Source: Fistulifera solaris (lineage: Eukaryota; Bacillariophyta; Bacillariophyceae; Naviculales; Stauroneidaceae). From it: a DNA stretch of 64,000 bases. This document shows positions 51,700 through 62,777 of the stretch, in pieces; position 1 is the first letter of the stretch, and every line of letters starts with the position of its first letter. The translations under genes were made by a program, and so were the position numbers. Below the pieces are notes generated by a model that made no database searches, was not told where the DNA came from, and worked only from the letters and a program-made list of their open reading frames with translations. Where the stretch lies: positions 1 through 64,000 of the forward strand of contig AP026124.1 in assembly GCA_030295235.1 (NCBI GenBank). The letters are read 5' to 3'.

Positions 51700-54600
51700 T
51701 TAGTCCATCGCTGAAGAGAGAAAGAGTGCCAAAGAAGTGGCAATATCCGTGTCAGTGCTTTTGATGGTCATTTCCACAGATGAACCTGTCACTCGTCCAT
51801 GAATTAGAATCAGCTGAGCACCCCCTATCATAGCAGCAGCAATCCCCTCATTGGAAGCAGCAATGGCTTCGACGGGATATGCACCGACCTCCTCTAATTT
51901 TGCAAGAAGTGCAGTCAGATTCATCGTGGTTCGAATCGACGTGGGTACCGTGGCGGCGCAGCTTCCCCACTGTTGCCCAAACTGAGCTGTTGTGATCTGT
52001 AAGGGGGCCATAGGAACGCCATTGTACTGGAATTTTGACGATGCTGTAGGAAATGATTTCAATGGCTCATCCTGTAAGCCGCGCATCATAGTTGCAAACG
52101 GATCATCTATTATTGCTGGTGCGGGGACCGAAAGGGGTTCGTCTTCGGTGTCGGAAACGGTTTCTACAATGGCCGGCGACGCTGGCGCTAGGTCAAATGA
52201 ATCAACAACTGGTCCTGGTGCCGAAGCGGGGGCGTCCCAAATCGACAAATCCAATAAATCAACTTCGGGAGCTATAGGGGCCGGCGGAGGAGGAGCAGAT
52301 GTAGCAGTAACGGGGTCGGAGACAGGTGGCGGCATAGCTGGAGAAACGGGAGCTGCTCCAGGGACAATCCCGCCAAAAGGGCGGCGGCTTGTCGCTCGCG
52401 CTCCAATTGCTCGGCTGTCTTTTGAGGAGGTTCTGGTGCTTTCGGCGTCGGAACAGACGTTGTAGAAGCCCCCAAGAAGGAGCTGGCGCAGGGGTAAGCA
52501 CGTGCGTCGCAGTTGCTACTTGTGTAGACGCTGGTTGTGAGACTGGTGCGAGACCCCCTTGCCCCATACATTCGCAACATTTCGAGTGTTCAAACTAAGT
52601 TGCGGCGTTGTATCCACCTTTGGTTGCGATATCATGGAACCTCCACCACTACCCGGAGGAAGACTAATGCTCTGTGCCGCACTTCGAATCTGTCCTGCGC
52701 CAGCCATTGCCATCATGGCCTGCGCTGGAGTTTGCGGCTTCTCGTAAGGAGTCATTTTAAAAGACGGCTCAGGTTGGCTTGCACCGCCATATCCGTAACC
52801 ATCATCATCATCGTCGTCATCGTCATAAATTGAAGCATCGTATGGTTTAGCGCCCTGATGCAAACATTGCTGAACGTATCCATCTAAGAAACTCAAGTTC
52901 GGATCGACTTGGACGTCTTCAGCAGAAGCATCCACAGGGAAAATTTCTGGCAACAAATGTGGACAATGCGTCAAAATAGTCTGAAACTCTAAGCAACGAG
53001 CTTGAAGATCCATGTCTTTAGATCGAGTATACTCGTCGATGACTGCTGCGGCAGCTGGTGGACATGTGCCTGCTTGGGCAACGAGTTTCATCACTGCCGT
53101 CACCAAACACTTGCGTGTTGTTATAGGTAAACTACGAGTTTCAGCTAACTCACAAAGCTGTTCCAACAGCATATCGAGCGAGGTTTCGGCGCTCAGATAC
53201 CCATATTCTCCCAAGCACCAAGCCATTGTCTCTAATAGGATTTTGGGTAGAGCACCAGCATGCTCCGAGAATAACTGCTTGACCATCATTTCGACTGCCG
53301 TCTGGCGCAAAAGCATGTCGCTCTCCTCGTCATCGTCACCCGTTCCTTCGGCAAGCAAGCTCATCAAGTTTTGAGCGACTTCCTGTTGTACAAGATCACC
53401 CGACACTCGAAGGAGTTGCGTGATAGTCTTGCAATACCATGCATTATTGGGTGCGTATCTTTCCGCAATTTTGCAAACGCGATCCGTCAATACTTGTTTC
53501 AAAAATAAATCCGGGGTTTGACTTAAGAAATGAACCAGCTTCTCCGTGATGAATTCCACATTGATGGGATTGGTCATGCGGTACAGCAAATCCAACGTTT
53601 TCACTTGAAGTGTTTCATCCGGATCTTCCAAGCAATCCATCACCGCCAACTGGTGCTGCGCTGCGTACTTGGGATGCGATTCCACAATCATGGCTAGACC
53701 AGTGACACCCAAGTATTTTAGATTGTTCGATCGACTCTGAATGAATCGGCTGATGGCTTCCGCAGCAGCATCCAATAGTGCGGCATTGGGATAAATGGAG
53801 ACAATAGTCTTGACACACTCGTATACCACCGCGTATCCTGCATTGATTCCTGTATCGGCTTTTTTCATCGCTTCATTCAATATCTCGTACATTCCCTGAC
53901 TAGCAACTATGTCCGCTTGTCCGAGTATCCCCAAGATTCGAATTAACTTCATCTGCATCCACGGTGCAGGTAGACGGTGATAATCGTATTCCGCCGGCAA
54001 ACGTCGATCTCCAATTTGTTTCAAGATAGCCACCAAACTAGGAACGATGTGCTTGAAGAGAGTCTTGTTCTCCAGAGACAGACTTTCAATGACGTTCAAT
54101 GTGCTCCCCATGACGGCCGGATCTTTGTCACACAATGCTTTCTCGACATGCTTCTTCATTTCTTCTTGCGTGACGACTTCGGGCGCGAGTTGATAGAAAC
54201 GTTGTAAACACAGAATTGCCTTTTTCCGAATTGTAGCACTGTCATGAGACAAGAGCTTGGTGACTTCACCGGCTACGGCAGGGACCATGTCGGATGTAAT
54301 GATACTTGTACAAGCCAGAACACCACCACTGCACTCGAGTACATTAGGCGACGATAAATCACGTTGCATCTGATTGACTAGCATGAAACGGAACTCATGA
54401 TCCGGGGGCAAACATGCCCCGCAAACAAGATATCCAGTACGCTTGTGAAATAGTGAAGAGGACGCTGCCATTTCTACCGCCTGCGGAAATAATAGAGTTG
54501 TGAGCAAGGAGAAAGGACTTCGACTAAAAATGCTGCGTTAGTAAAGACTTACCCGAATTAGACCCCAGCTATTGTCATGACCCAACATGCTCACGTAAAG

Positions 54601-54812
54601 CAAGCGAACCAAAAACTCCTTCGCGAGTTTCTTGGGATTCGTAAAGGCCGCTTGAGCGCCCGTTTGATTAGACGGAGGACTTTCCATTTTTGCTTCAAGC
54701 GCGCGACTTCCTTCGCAATGATGCGATCTTCTTCTTGCTTTGATTTCGATTCTCCAATCGCCTTGAGAAGCTGGAAGAACTCGCTCGATAAGTTTAAGCC
54801 TCCTGTCGCCAT
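51700..54812 (-). CDS. AP4E1: AP-4 complex epsilon-type large adaptin
   Basis: Large subunit of the AP-4 coat for trans-Golgi sorting. Exons 54553-54812 and 51700-54480, intron 72 bases, phase 0; about 1014 residues. Exon 1 starts LSSEFFQLLKAIGESKSKQE-EDRII, the large-adaptin N-terminus, then RLLYVSMLGHDNSWG. Exon 2 has KRTGYLV, IRKKAILCLQRFYQLAP, WMQMKLIRILGILGQ, MTNPINVEFITEKLVHFL and a HEAT-type solenoid. An Asp-rich hinge (DDDDDDDDG) and Ala/Pro linker follow, then a C-terminal appendage (PLQITTAQFGQQWGS). Four bases are missing relative to frame, at T5 54687-54691, C4 52562-52565, C5 52469-52473 and C3 52369-52371. The large-adaptin match is strong; epsilon over gamma/alpha rests on exon 1 and the appendage. 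Confidence 0.83.
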
Positions 54813-55553
54813 GTTTGATGTTGTTTTGTTTTATTAAATGAATTGTAGTCGCACGCAACGGATTTCTCTGTTTTGCTCGAATAGTTGCAAGCTGTCGCGT
54901 CTTCTTGACGTAGTTTGACACGAATAATGCAAAACTTTCTTTAGGTTCTTAACGGCTTGGGATAAAGCGATTGCAAGAAGTACCACAAGGGCTTGCTGAT
55001 TTGTGTTTTTACTTGTAAAACAACGCAATAATGGTCATCATTCGTCGTTTCGTCGCCATCGCGATCTGTCGCCGCATGAAATAATAATCGCACGCTCCTC
55101 ATTCGACACTACACTATCACGGATTGAAGTATCTTTACAAAAGTTTTGAGAAGCAGTTGGGGTACCGCTCCGATTCTGCATAGTTGCTAGGATGGCGGTC
55201 AATCTATTTCAAAACCTTCACTGTAAGTGCTTACCTACTGTTTTGTTGAATCTCACTACAAACTTCACCCGTCGTAGAACTCAAATAGAAAATCGTCATA
55301 CAGACTGAAATTTAGCATTCCTGTCGTTACATTAGAGGATCATAATGCTGAAAGACTAAGTATTCGAGCCCGATGGAGGGTGCCAGATTAACAAACATTC
55401 AGTAAAGTGAGTGCGACAACGACAAGAGCAAAACGGGGCGACAAATGAATACATTATAATTAACATGAAAAACGATTTTAATCATGTAGTGCAACTAATT
55501 GTGCTCATCGTGTACAACAATCACGCTCTGCTTGTCGTTCTCCATTTCTTCGC
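54813..55553. other. Intergenic, possible orphan first exon
   Basis: Holds the AP-4 promoter and the protease 3' UTR. A short open frame with ATG at 55192 (MAVNLFQNLH) runs straight into a GTAAGTGC donor-like site, but no acceptable downstream exon was found. A GGTACC lies near 55161. Confidence 0.4.
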
Positions 55554-56991
55554 TTAATGAACGGCTGGCGCAAATCCCACTGTTTCATCCAAATAATTGA
55601 ACACCGTGTAATATTGGCGCATAAAAACATCTCCCAGAATCCACTGAGGCCCAGGTTTGGGGAAATCTGTCCAGTAGAAGGAGAGAGCAAATATGAGACA
55701 CGACGATCTGATCGATGACCAGCACACCATGCATTATCAGTTTATACGTACCAACACCCATGAAAGCAAACAAACAAGTTCCTTGTGCTTGCAACACAGC
55801 TTTATCGCCTGGTACCATGTATTCTCGACCATCAATGGTAAAGACAATATCCGGAATGGCATCTACTGTATTGCAATCAATGGTGTATTGTCCCATGACA
55901 TTGGGTTTGGCTCCAATGGCTTGAGCAATAGCGGCAATATCTTTCTTGGGCCCTGTAATCAAGGAAGTACCCGAATCTACAATGGCCGTGATCGGACTTT
56001 GGTCGGCATTCTCCGATGAATGATACGGTCCAGCCGACACGGAATCCAAGGCAATTTCCCAATATGTCGCCGACAAGAGTTTGACGTACTGCAAGTCTCC
56101 TGTGAACTTACTGGAATCGTATCCACCAAATGTCAGTTCACCCGGTCCGTTGTCTCCTAAATAAAAACTGAATATGGGTTGATCGATGACGTTCTGTTTC
56201 AAAGCATTGTCCATAACGGTCGGCGTATCATCGACCGAAATGGATCGAAATCCCAATCCCAAAATCCCATCAAACTTTCCCAACGCAAAAGCGAGTCCGA
56301 GGCCTCCAGCATCAGAGATTTCCGCAAATCGTTGTTCTGTAATGACCAAGTCGTCAGCCAAAGTGACGCTATCAACGCTGAAGAATCCGGACACACTACC
56401 CGATCCGTACATGATTTCAAAGTCGGCATTGTCTGATTCATACGTTGTCGAGGAATCATGGTTGTATTTGGCCTTTTTTCCAAAGAAAGGGTTACCACAG
56501 TGCGTGCATCCTACTTTGGGAACCCATAGATTCGAACTACCCGTATCAAAAATGACTTTGAAGGACTGTGGAGGAGTACCGATGGAAATGGAACCAAAAT
56601 ACTGTGCGTTGGCGTAATCATTGATAATTTCCGATTCACTGCGCTCCAAGAAAGATGTATCACTGTTACTACTACCACGTAATTGTCGTTGCGCTGTTTC
56701 GTAATTGTACTGCTGTTCACGCAAATGATACGCTTGAATGAGTTCATCGTCAGGGCGTTTGTGAAGAGGAATTTTAGTGACAGCGGCCGTTACAGCCGTC
56801 CAAGTGGCGCTGATAACTAAAATAGAAGCAGCTGTAGTATAATGATTATAAAAGAGATGAAAGCGAATGAGTCGTCGTCGAGAGAAGGAACGAATTGTCA
56901 GTCGATCGATCTAGGTTCGTTCGTTCGTGCGGCAAGCAGTGTCACAAAAAGAGAAGCGTCCTGCAACTTCTAACGTACCGGTGAATTTCAT
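55554..56991 (-). CDS. Pepsin-like (A1) aspartic protease, cathepsin D type
   Basis: Secreted or vacuolar endopeptidase, 396 residues. Exons: a 13-base first exon 56979-56991 (ATG plus three codons and one base), 55752-56816, and 55554-55666; introns GT-AG, all phase 1. Joined, the N-terminus is [20 protein letters not shown], a signal peptide, then a pro-segment ([20 protein letters not shown]). Both catalytic Asp motifs are intact: [13 protein letters not shown] and [13 protein letters not shown]. The [15 protein letters not shown] flap, FDGILGLGF and the C-terminal [16 protein letters not shown] across the last junction complete the family pattern. No plant-specific saposin insert is present. 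It is divergent from TRM1. Confidence 0.92.
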
Positions 56992-57547
56992 GTTTGAGCA
57001 GAGACGCAGCTAATGAATCAAAGAAACGTAGAAAAGACGAATCAGAAGGATCGTATTTGAATGGTGAAAGCGTTAGAGTAGACTTCCGTGAAATGCTTGT
57101 TGTTGACTTGAGGAGTTTGAACTGCTGCGTCTTCAACGCACGATCGAAATTCGTCTGCACCGGCAGAAAACGGCAGGTCATGTTGTGTCATCTCAACACT
57201 GTGAGAGTTATATTATTACACTGTATTTTTATTGTATCTACTAGTACCAGTACCGTTTCGAATGCAACGGCTCGATCGCTAAAATCCGCGAAGGCTCGTA
57301 CGTCGATACGGCAACCGGATCTTTCTTCTCCTATCTATGCGGTCATCCGATCGTCCATCCATTGCCTATTATTTATTTTTTCTTCCCTTGCCTTTGCACC
57401 ACCACCACCAACAACAACAACAACAAGAACAACAACAACAATTCGCCCGAGCGAGATACCTATTACTTGAATACTACTCAATCAAACATCACTATTCTTC
57501 ATTTTTGCAAGTTTCGCGTTCTGCTGCAACGCCCTCTTCTTCGCGCC
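56992..57547. promoter_or_regulatory. Shared divergent promoter of the aspartic protease and TRM1 genes
   Basis: Between two divergent starts. TAGTACCAGTACCG at 57242-57255 is a GTACC-type motif. An ACC/AAC trinucleotide run (CACCACCACCAACAACAACA and on) at about 57399-57443 probably belongs to the TRM1 5' leader. Promoter function is inferred from gene layout only. Confidence 0.45.
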
Positions 57548-59059
57548 ATGTCTTCAGCAACTTCGCCCCCATCTTTTCAAACCATCACGGAAGGTTCGAG
57601 CCGTATGTGCTATCCGGCGGATCAAGAACAAGCCGTCTTTTACAATCCTGTACAAGTTCAAAATCGTGATCTAAGTACGTTAATGATTGCACTCTTTCAA
57701 GAACGATTGCAACAACGTCATCAAGACAAACTCGAAAAACGAAATTATAGTGACAAAATGCCACCTTACGAAGGAATCCGCATTCTCGATGCAATGGCTG
57801 CGTCAGGATTACGATCGATTCGCTATTTCCAAGAAATTGAGAATGTACAACACGTTACAATTAATGATTTAGAAGAGGCGGCGGTGGAACGAGCGCACCA
57901 AAATGTCAAAGAAAACAATTTACAAGACAAATTGGCTTTATCACTACAAGATCCTGGGATTTTCATACAGCAAGCGGATGCCCGTGCGGTCATGTATTCA
58001 AAAACAGCACAGTATCATGTCATTGACTTGGATCCCTACGGCTCAGCGGCGTCGTTTTTAGATGCTGCTGTACAGTGCGTCGAAAATGGTGGTTTGCTTT
58101 GCGTCACTTGCACCGATATGGCGGCTTTGGGCGGCAGTCATCCAGAAACATGCTTTGGTCGTTATGGATGTATGCCCATTCAACGGTCCGGCTACCTGCA
58201 AGAAATGGCCGTGCGTATATTGTTGGATGCTATATCCAAGTCGGCGGCGCGCTATGGACGTGTTCTGCGACCGATCCTCTCGGTGGGGATGGATTTTTAC
58301 GTTCGTGTCTTTGTAGAGATCCACAGCAGCAAAAGTGCTGTCAATACTTTGTCCTTATCCACCGGATATGTCTTCCAATCTACACAATGTCCGACATTTT
58401 ATGTCGCACCTGCTGGACAAACGGGGGCAACAAGAATAATGTTTATCAGGCGGGGCGATTGCCGACGATGGATGCGGCGATCAAAGGAACAAACTGGAAA
58501 GTAGCCGGTCCGATATGGTTGGGTCCACTGCACGACAAGGATGTTATTAGAAAAGCTCTGCAAAAGCTACACAAAATGCCGCATTTGTCCACCAAGGACC
58601 GACTCGAAGGGTTGCTGACGAGTTGTTCGGAGGAATTGGATGTTCCACTCTATTACAACTTGCCCAATTTGGCTCATTTTTTTATCTGTGTCGTCACCGC
58701 CTATGATGAAAATAAAAGCCGCTATAGTTAATGCGGGGTACAAGGTTTCAGGTTATCACAAAGAACCACAAGCTATCAAGACAGATGCGCCAAATCATGT
58801 TGTGTGGGACATCATCCGTGCATGGTGCGAGACCCAGCCACCTCCCAAGAAAGCTTCATCCAGTGCTCTGAAAATGCGTGCCACGAAACCCAAAATTGAG
58901 GTTAACTTCGCGATTCCTTCCTCGTTACCTAATCCTAAAAAATCAGAGATTCGACGATTTCCTCAAAATCCACAACCGAATTGGGGACCCAAGCCTAGGG
59001 CTACCGGTGTCAAGCGTAAGCTTTCCGCTGAACAGAACGAGTCATCCCCGCAAGAATGA
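57548..59059 (+). CDS. TRM1: tRNA (guanine26-N2)-dimethyltransferase
   Basis: Transfers methyl groups from SAM to G26 of tRNAs in nucleus and mitochondria. Motifs: PADQEQAVFYNPVQVQNRDL near the start, ILDAMAASGLRSIRYFQE (SAM-binding), DLDPYGSAASFLDAAVQ (DPFG-like motif), VTCTDMAALGG, and further on GGNKNNVYQAGRLPT and MKIKAAIVNAGY. These lie in three frames: a G5 at 58423-58427 lacks one base, and the T7 at 58677-58683 has one too many. Allowing for both, the protein has 503 residues in one exon. The C-terminus is basic (RATGVKRKL). The start at 57548 is the first ATG; the frame is open further upstream but without ATG. Confidence 0.88.
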
Positions 59060-59146
59060 TCGAGGAGACTTAAGGGTAGATTTTTCTTGACGGTGCGAGT
59101 ACAAGATTAAACTTTCTGCTATGAAAACAAGATGTTCTATGATTTT

Positions 59147-60895
59147 TTACCAGAAGGATGGCTTGCCATTGTCGATGGGCGGAAATTCCTTGCAAGGTAT
59201 CTTGCTCGGTTTGTCTCGGTAGTGACATATTACCACGGGCTCTCTCACGCAGCAAGCTTCTACAAGAGTCTTGTCGCCACGCAGGACGTGGTCGGCGTCC
59301 GCGCCGGCAATGGCGGCTACCGGCTGCTGCACGCATTGGTCCTGTACATACCATTCTCCCAATTGCTGGAAGAACTTAATCTTGTTTTCCTTACTGTGTG
59401 TCCAACTCATGTGGAATATGTACGGTTTTTCCATTCCGGCTATTATGTCTTTCATGAGTTCTTTCCGTCTGTGAAAGGCGTGGCCACCGGGAAATTCGTT
59501 TTCCGTTCGGGCAAATATCTTGACACGCAGTCCATACATCGAGGCGTGCTCCGTTAACAGAGCCACCAATGGCACTTGGTGACTGTGTGTCGCAAAAATC
59601 AAATCGCCAGACATAAGAAAGCTGTTAAAGAAATGGACTGTTTTATCATTGTTTCGAATGTAGTAGAATCCAGTATTGGCTGAATAGGGTGCATAAAATA
59701 AGCCATGATTTCCATCATCTTGAAAGTATGCGTCGAATCCGTAGTTTGGATTATTGGTATCGTGGAAAAAGTCCAGCGGATTTTGATGCCATACGATGTC
59801 CACGTCTTGAAATAATATATCGTATCCCAACATACTGATCATTTGTACGCAATATACTTTTGCCAGCATCATGCTGGTGAAAGTGCTATCGGCATATCGT
59901 CCCGCTGCCTCTTTGGGCATCGAACCGAAGTTGGTTTCATCGTAGAATGCAGCGACCCCATTGGCAATGGCCAAGTCGCGTGTTTCCTCGTCCGTCGCAA
60001 ATACGAGCACACCATTCAGACTAATACCTTTACTTCGAGCTGCACAAATGAAATTCAACAGCAGTTCTGATTGTCCCAAGTTGCAAACAAGAACGACGAT
60101 TGAATTGTTGACGGCAACCTTTTCAGCAATCGGTTTCAATTGCGCCAATACCGAGTCTAGACTGCCCAGGTACTGTCGAAGAATCTCCCAATATTTGATT
60201 GTGTCTTCCTTGGAAGGCGGTTTTGTCGATTTCCGTCCAGATGCTTGTGCTCCACGATTGACAAGACGCAACGGAGCTGACGCGTCTAGTTTGCCACCTT
60301 CTTCGGGTAGTCGCATGAATTTTTGAATGTGGAATGCTTCATACTGCCCAAATAATGCGACACATTGTTTTCGATTGCTGAAGTCCGTCAGAATTACATT
60401 AAGATATTCGCAATTAGCGGTTGCTTCTCGCGAAGAAAGTGTTGGAATTGTTGTTTGCGAAGCTGCTTCTGCCGCTTTATAAAGATCCTTCGGATGTGCC
60501 TTTTCACTGCTATAAAATATAAGTACTTCATTGTTCTGTGGAGTATCTGGATCAAGAGGAACACCCATATCAAAGGTAGACGCAAATTCTGTGCGAGGGA
60601 CTCGTGCGACGCCTGTTGCAATTCCTTGCACGGAAGGAGGAAACCGGCTCGCTGTGTCATCTTTCAAAGAAGGTGTGTTCTCTAGTTTTAGCTTGAGAAT
60701 CTGATTCTTGATCCCCTCCTCTATTCGTCGCTGGACTTCTTTTTCTGATGTAAACAGTTTTGAGGTCGAACCAATAAGAAATCCTAAATAGAATACCATG
60801 ATGCCGAGAACACAACCCATCGCAATCGTTCTCAGAAATCCGTTCCCTTGTGGCGACGACCCGGAACGAGTTTTCCTCGGAGTCACAAGCACCAT
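59147..60895 (-). CDS. Nucleotide-diphospho-sugar transferase-like protein (DUF271/GT77-like), type II membrane
   Basis: 582 residues, one exon. A short basic cytosolic end (TPRKTRSGSSPQGNG) precedes one membrane helix (TIAMGCVLGIMVFYLGFLIG), as in Golgi type II glycosyltransferases. The lumenal domain contains ISMLGYDILFQDVDIVWHQN with the DxD metal/nucleotide-sugar motif, FDAYFQDDGNHG, SANTGFYYIRNN and HMSWTHSKENKIKFFQQLGE, matching the Nucleotid_trans family found in plant arabinosyl/xylosyltransferases. It probably adds a sugar to glycoproteins or wall polysaccharide; donor unknown. Stop codon 87 bases from the convergent TRM1 stop. A GTACCAGTACCAGGTAC motif lies 107 bases upstream of the ATG. 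Confidence 0.85.
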   Translation of the reverse strand: MVLVTPRKTRSGSSPQGNGFLRTIAMGCVLGIMVFYLGFLIGSTSKLFTSEKEVQRRIEEGIKNQILKLKLENTPSLKDDTASRFPPSVQGIATGVARVPRTEFASTFDMGVPLDPDTPQNNEVLIFYSSEKAHPKDLYKAAEAASQTTIPTLSSREATANCEYLNVILTDFSNRKQCVALFGQYEAFHIQKFMRLPEEGGKLDASAPLRLVNRGAQASGRKSTKPPSKEDTIKYWEILRQYLGSLDSVLAQLKPIAEKVAVNNSIVVLVCNLGQSELLLNFICAARSKGISLNGVLVFATDEETRDLAIANGVAAFYDETNFGSMPKEAAGRYADSTFTSMMLAKVYCVQMISMLGYDILFQDVDIVWHQNPLDFFHDTNNPNYGFDAYFQDDGNHGLFYAPYSANTGFYYIRNNDKTVHFFNSFLMSGDLIFATHSHQVPLVALLTEHASMYGLRVKIFARTENEFPGGHAFHRRKELMKDIIAGMEKPYIFHMSWTHSKENKIKFFQQLGEWYVQDQCVQQPVAAIAGADADHVLRGDKTLVEACCVREPVVICHYRDKPSKIPCKEFPPIDNGKPSFW

Positions 60896-61977
60896 GGTAG
60901 GAAATTAATCTATTTGGACATAAAGTAAGTATTTTAAAGAAACCTTGCTTTAATGCGAGATAAATTCGAACGATGGCAAGTCATGGTTGTTAAAATCCTC
61001 CGTACCAGTACCAGGTACTGATTTTAGTTTTTCACAACCTTACCATTATTGTGACCGCGACGATGCCGATAGGGTCATGCTTGCGTCTGAATCGCGTTTC
61101 ATTTTTCATTTGAGTCACACTCGGCTAAAAATACGTAGTACTGCGGAATGCGGAACACGAACACACTTTTCGGAGAAAGTTTTTAGGACATTGTACGACA
61201 GTAATGCTGGTCTTCTTTATCACTCTGGTGTAAGGTGTGTTTTCGCTCTTGGCTCTTATAGCTCTTAGCTCAATAGTTCGACAAATAAATATCGATATTG
61301 GAATGTTTACAAAAATCAATATCGCATTACCTGAGACCGTCTGTACCAGGTAGTGTGTCGACCTATACTTGTACAAATATAAGTAATTAGATCTTGGCTC
61401 TTGGCGAATGATTCGATCAGAAACTTATCTTCTGACAGCTGACAATAAATCAAATTGTCGTCATTCTTAAGTCCTCTGAGTTCGAAGACAATCGACACGT
61501 CAACACTTTTTGTTTAAGTTTTATGGTGACGTGGAATTCAAGTCTTCTTGACATTCGTTTTTTTAGTTAAAATGAAGATTGACTTCCCTTACTTCAAAGC
61601 TCTCCCAACTCCCAATCTTTCAAAAGAGAAGATAGTAGAACACAACTGTGACTGGTGACTCCAGGATCCAGGATTACACTGGAGACTGAAGCCTGAAGCC
61701 TGGAGCCTGGAGTCCGTAAAGTCTTCTGGATGGGTATGGGGGCAATAGTTTTTGCCAAACTTTCAGCTACTTTCGAGAGCATACTTTTTTTCGGATAAAT
61801 AACTTTGGCAATTGCTAAGCCGGGATACGCCGAGAAACTATTTTCATTAGTCCGATGATCCGATGATGGTTTGCTCGTCTCTTTCAGCCCTATATCTTCG
61901 AGAAAAAACGCATTATTATTTGAGACCCTTACAATTCACTTTCCTCGACACAATCTTGCAAACAAGAAAAACCAACA
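60896..61977. other. Divergent intergenic region
   Basis: Upstream of the transferase and glutaredoxin-like genes. It has GTACC motifs at 61002-61019 and 61343-61352, and a CCTGAAGCCTGGAGCCTGGA repeat near 61691-61712. No gene. Confidence 0.5.
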
Positions 61978-62517
61978 ATGAACCAATTAAAATTTCATAA
62001 CATGAACATACCAACAGCTGGAAACATCTTTTCGGGGTTCCCACAAGACAATGTTCGAGCATTTATTGCAGACGAAAACAGAAAACATCGTATAGTCCTC
62101 TGGAGTGTCCGTAATAGTCCCTACTGCGCCGCGACCAAGAAGATTCTTCAACAATTCGGAGCTGTAGTTCATGAATTGGACGACTACAGCAACGGCGATC
62201 AAATTCAACGAGAACTTCGGCGGCTGACATCCCACGCCACCTTGCCTATTGTGTTTGTCGATGACAACCATCTGGGAGGTTACGATGCCGTTCGAAGAGC
62301 GTACCAGAGCGGTGCCCTGCACCAGGATTTCTCTAACCCTGGCTGCTCCTCTTCGTCGTCATCGCTCGACTTTGCTAGCAACGACTGTCCTATTGAAGAC
62401 TATTTCATCCCACGAAGTATGTCCATGTATCCTCGCAAAGAAAGCTTAACGACAATAGTCGAGGCAGAGCGCGGACGACGTATGGGAATGCGATCCCACA
62501 GTTTAGGAACATATTAA
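61978..62517 (+). CDS. Glutaredoxin-like protein lacking the N-terminal active-site Cys
   Basis: 179 residues, one exon. The thioredoxin-fold core is visible: HRIVLWSVRNSPYCAATKKI at the active site, then TLPIVFVDDNHLGGYDAVRR, equivalent to the cis-Pro TVP loop and the GGxDD helix of glutaredoxins. At the active site the usual CPYC is SPYC, so the nucleophilic first Cys is Ser while the second (resolving) Cys remains. Classical dithiol or monothiol chemistry is therefore unlikely as written. A Ser-rich linker (CSSSSSSLDF) and a basic tail (RGRRMGMRSHSLGTY) follow. No targeting signal is evident. Single-base change in the codon could also be a sequence error (TGT/TCC differ at two bases for AGT versus TGT at one). 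Confidence 0.78.
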   Translation: MNQLKFHNMNIPTAGNIFSGFPQDNVRAFIADENRKHRIVLWSVRNSPYCAATKKILQQFGAVVHELDDYSNGDQIQRELRRLTSHATLPIVFVDDNHLGGYDAVRRAYQSGALHQDFSNPGCSSSSSSLDFASNDCPIEDYFIPRSMSMYPRKESLTTIVEAERGRRMGMRSHSLGTY

Positions 62518-62777
62518 GTCACTTTTGTTATTTTGAAATTTTCATACCAAAATATTGTTTATATCATTGATTCTTTACTTACAAAGTATCCTAATCCGTG
62601 AAAGTAGCGCTCCAAGAGGAACAACTTGTAACAACAGATATTAGTGCTTCAGTACAAGTACCCTGTGAACTCCTGTATCGCGTATCCTCAATTACTCTCT
62701 TCTCCGGAGAAAGGATATGGCAAGCATTTCATCGCATCTTACAAAATCGGAACGATTCAAGATAATATTTCAAATGT

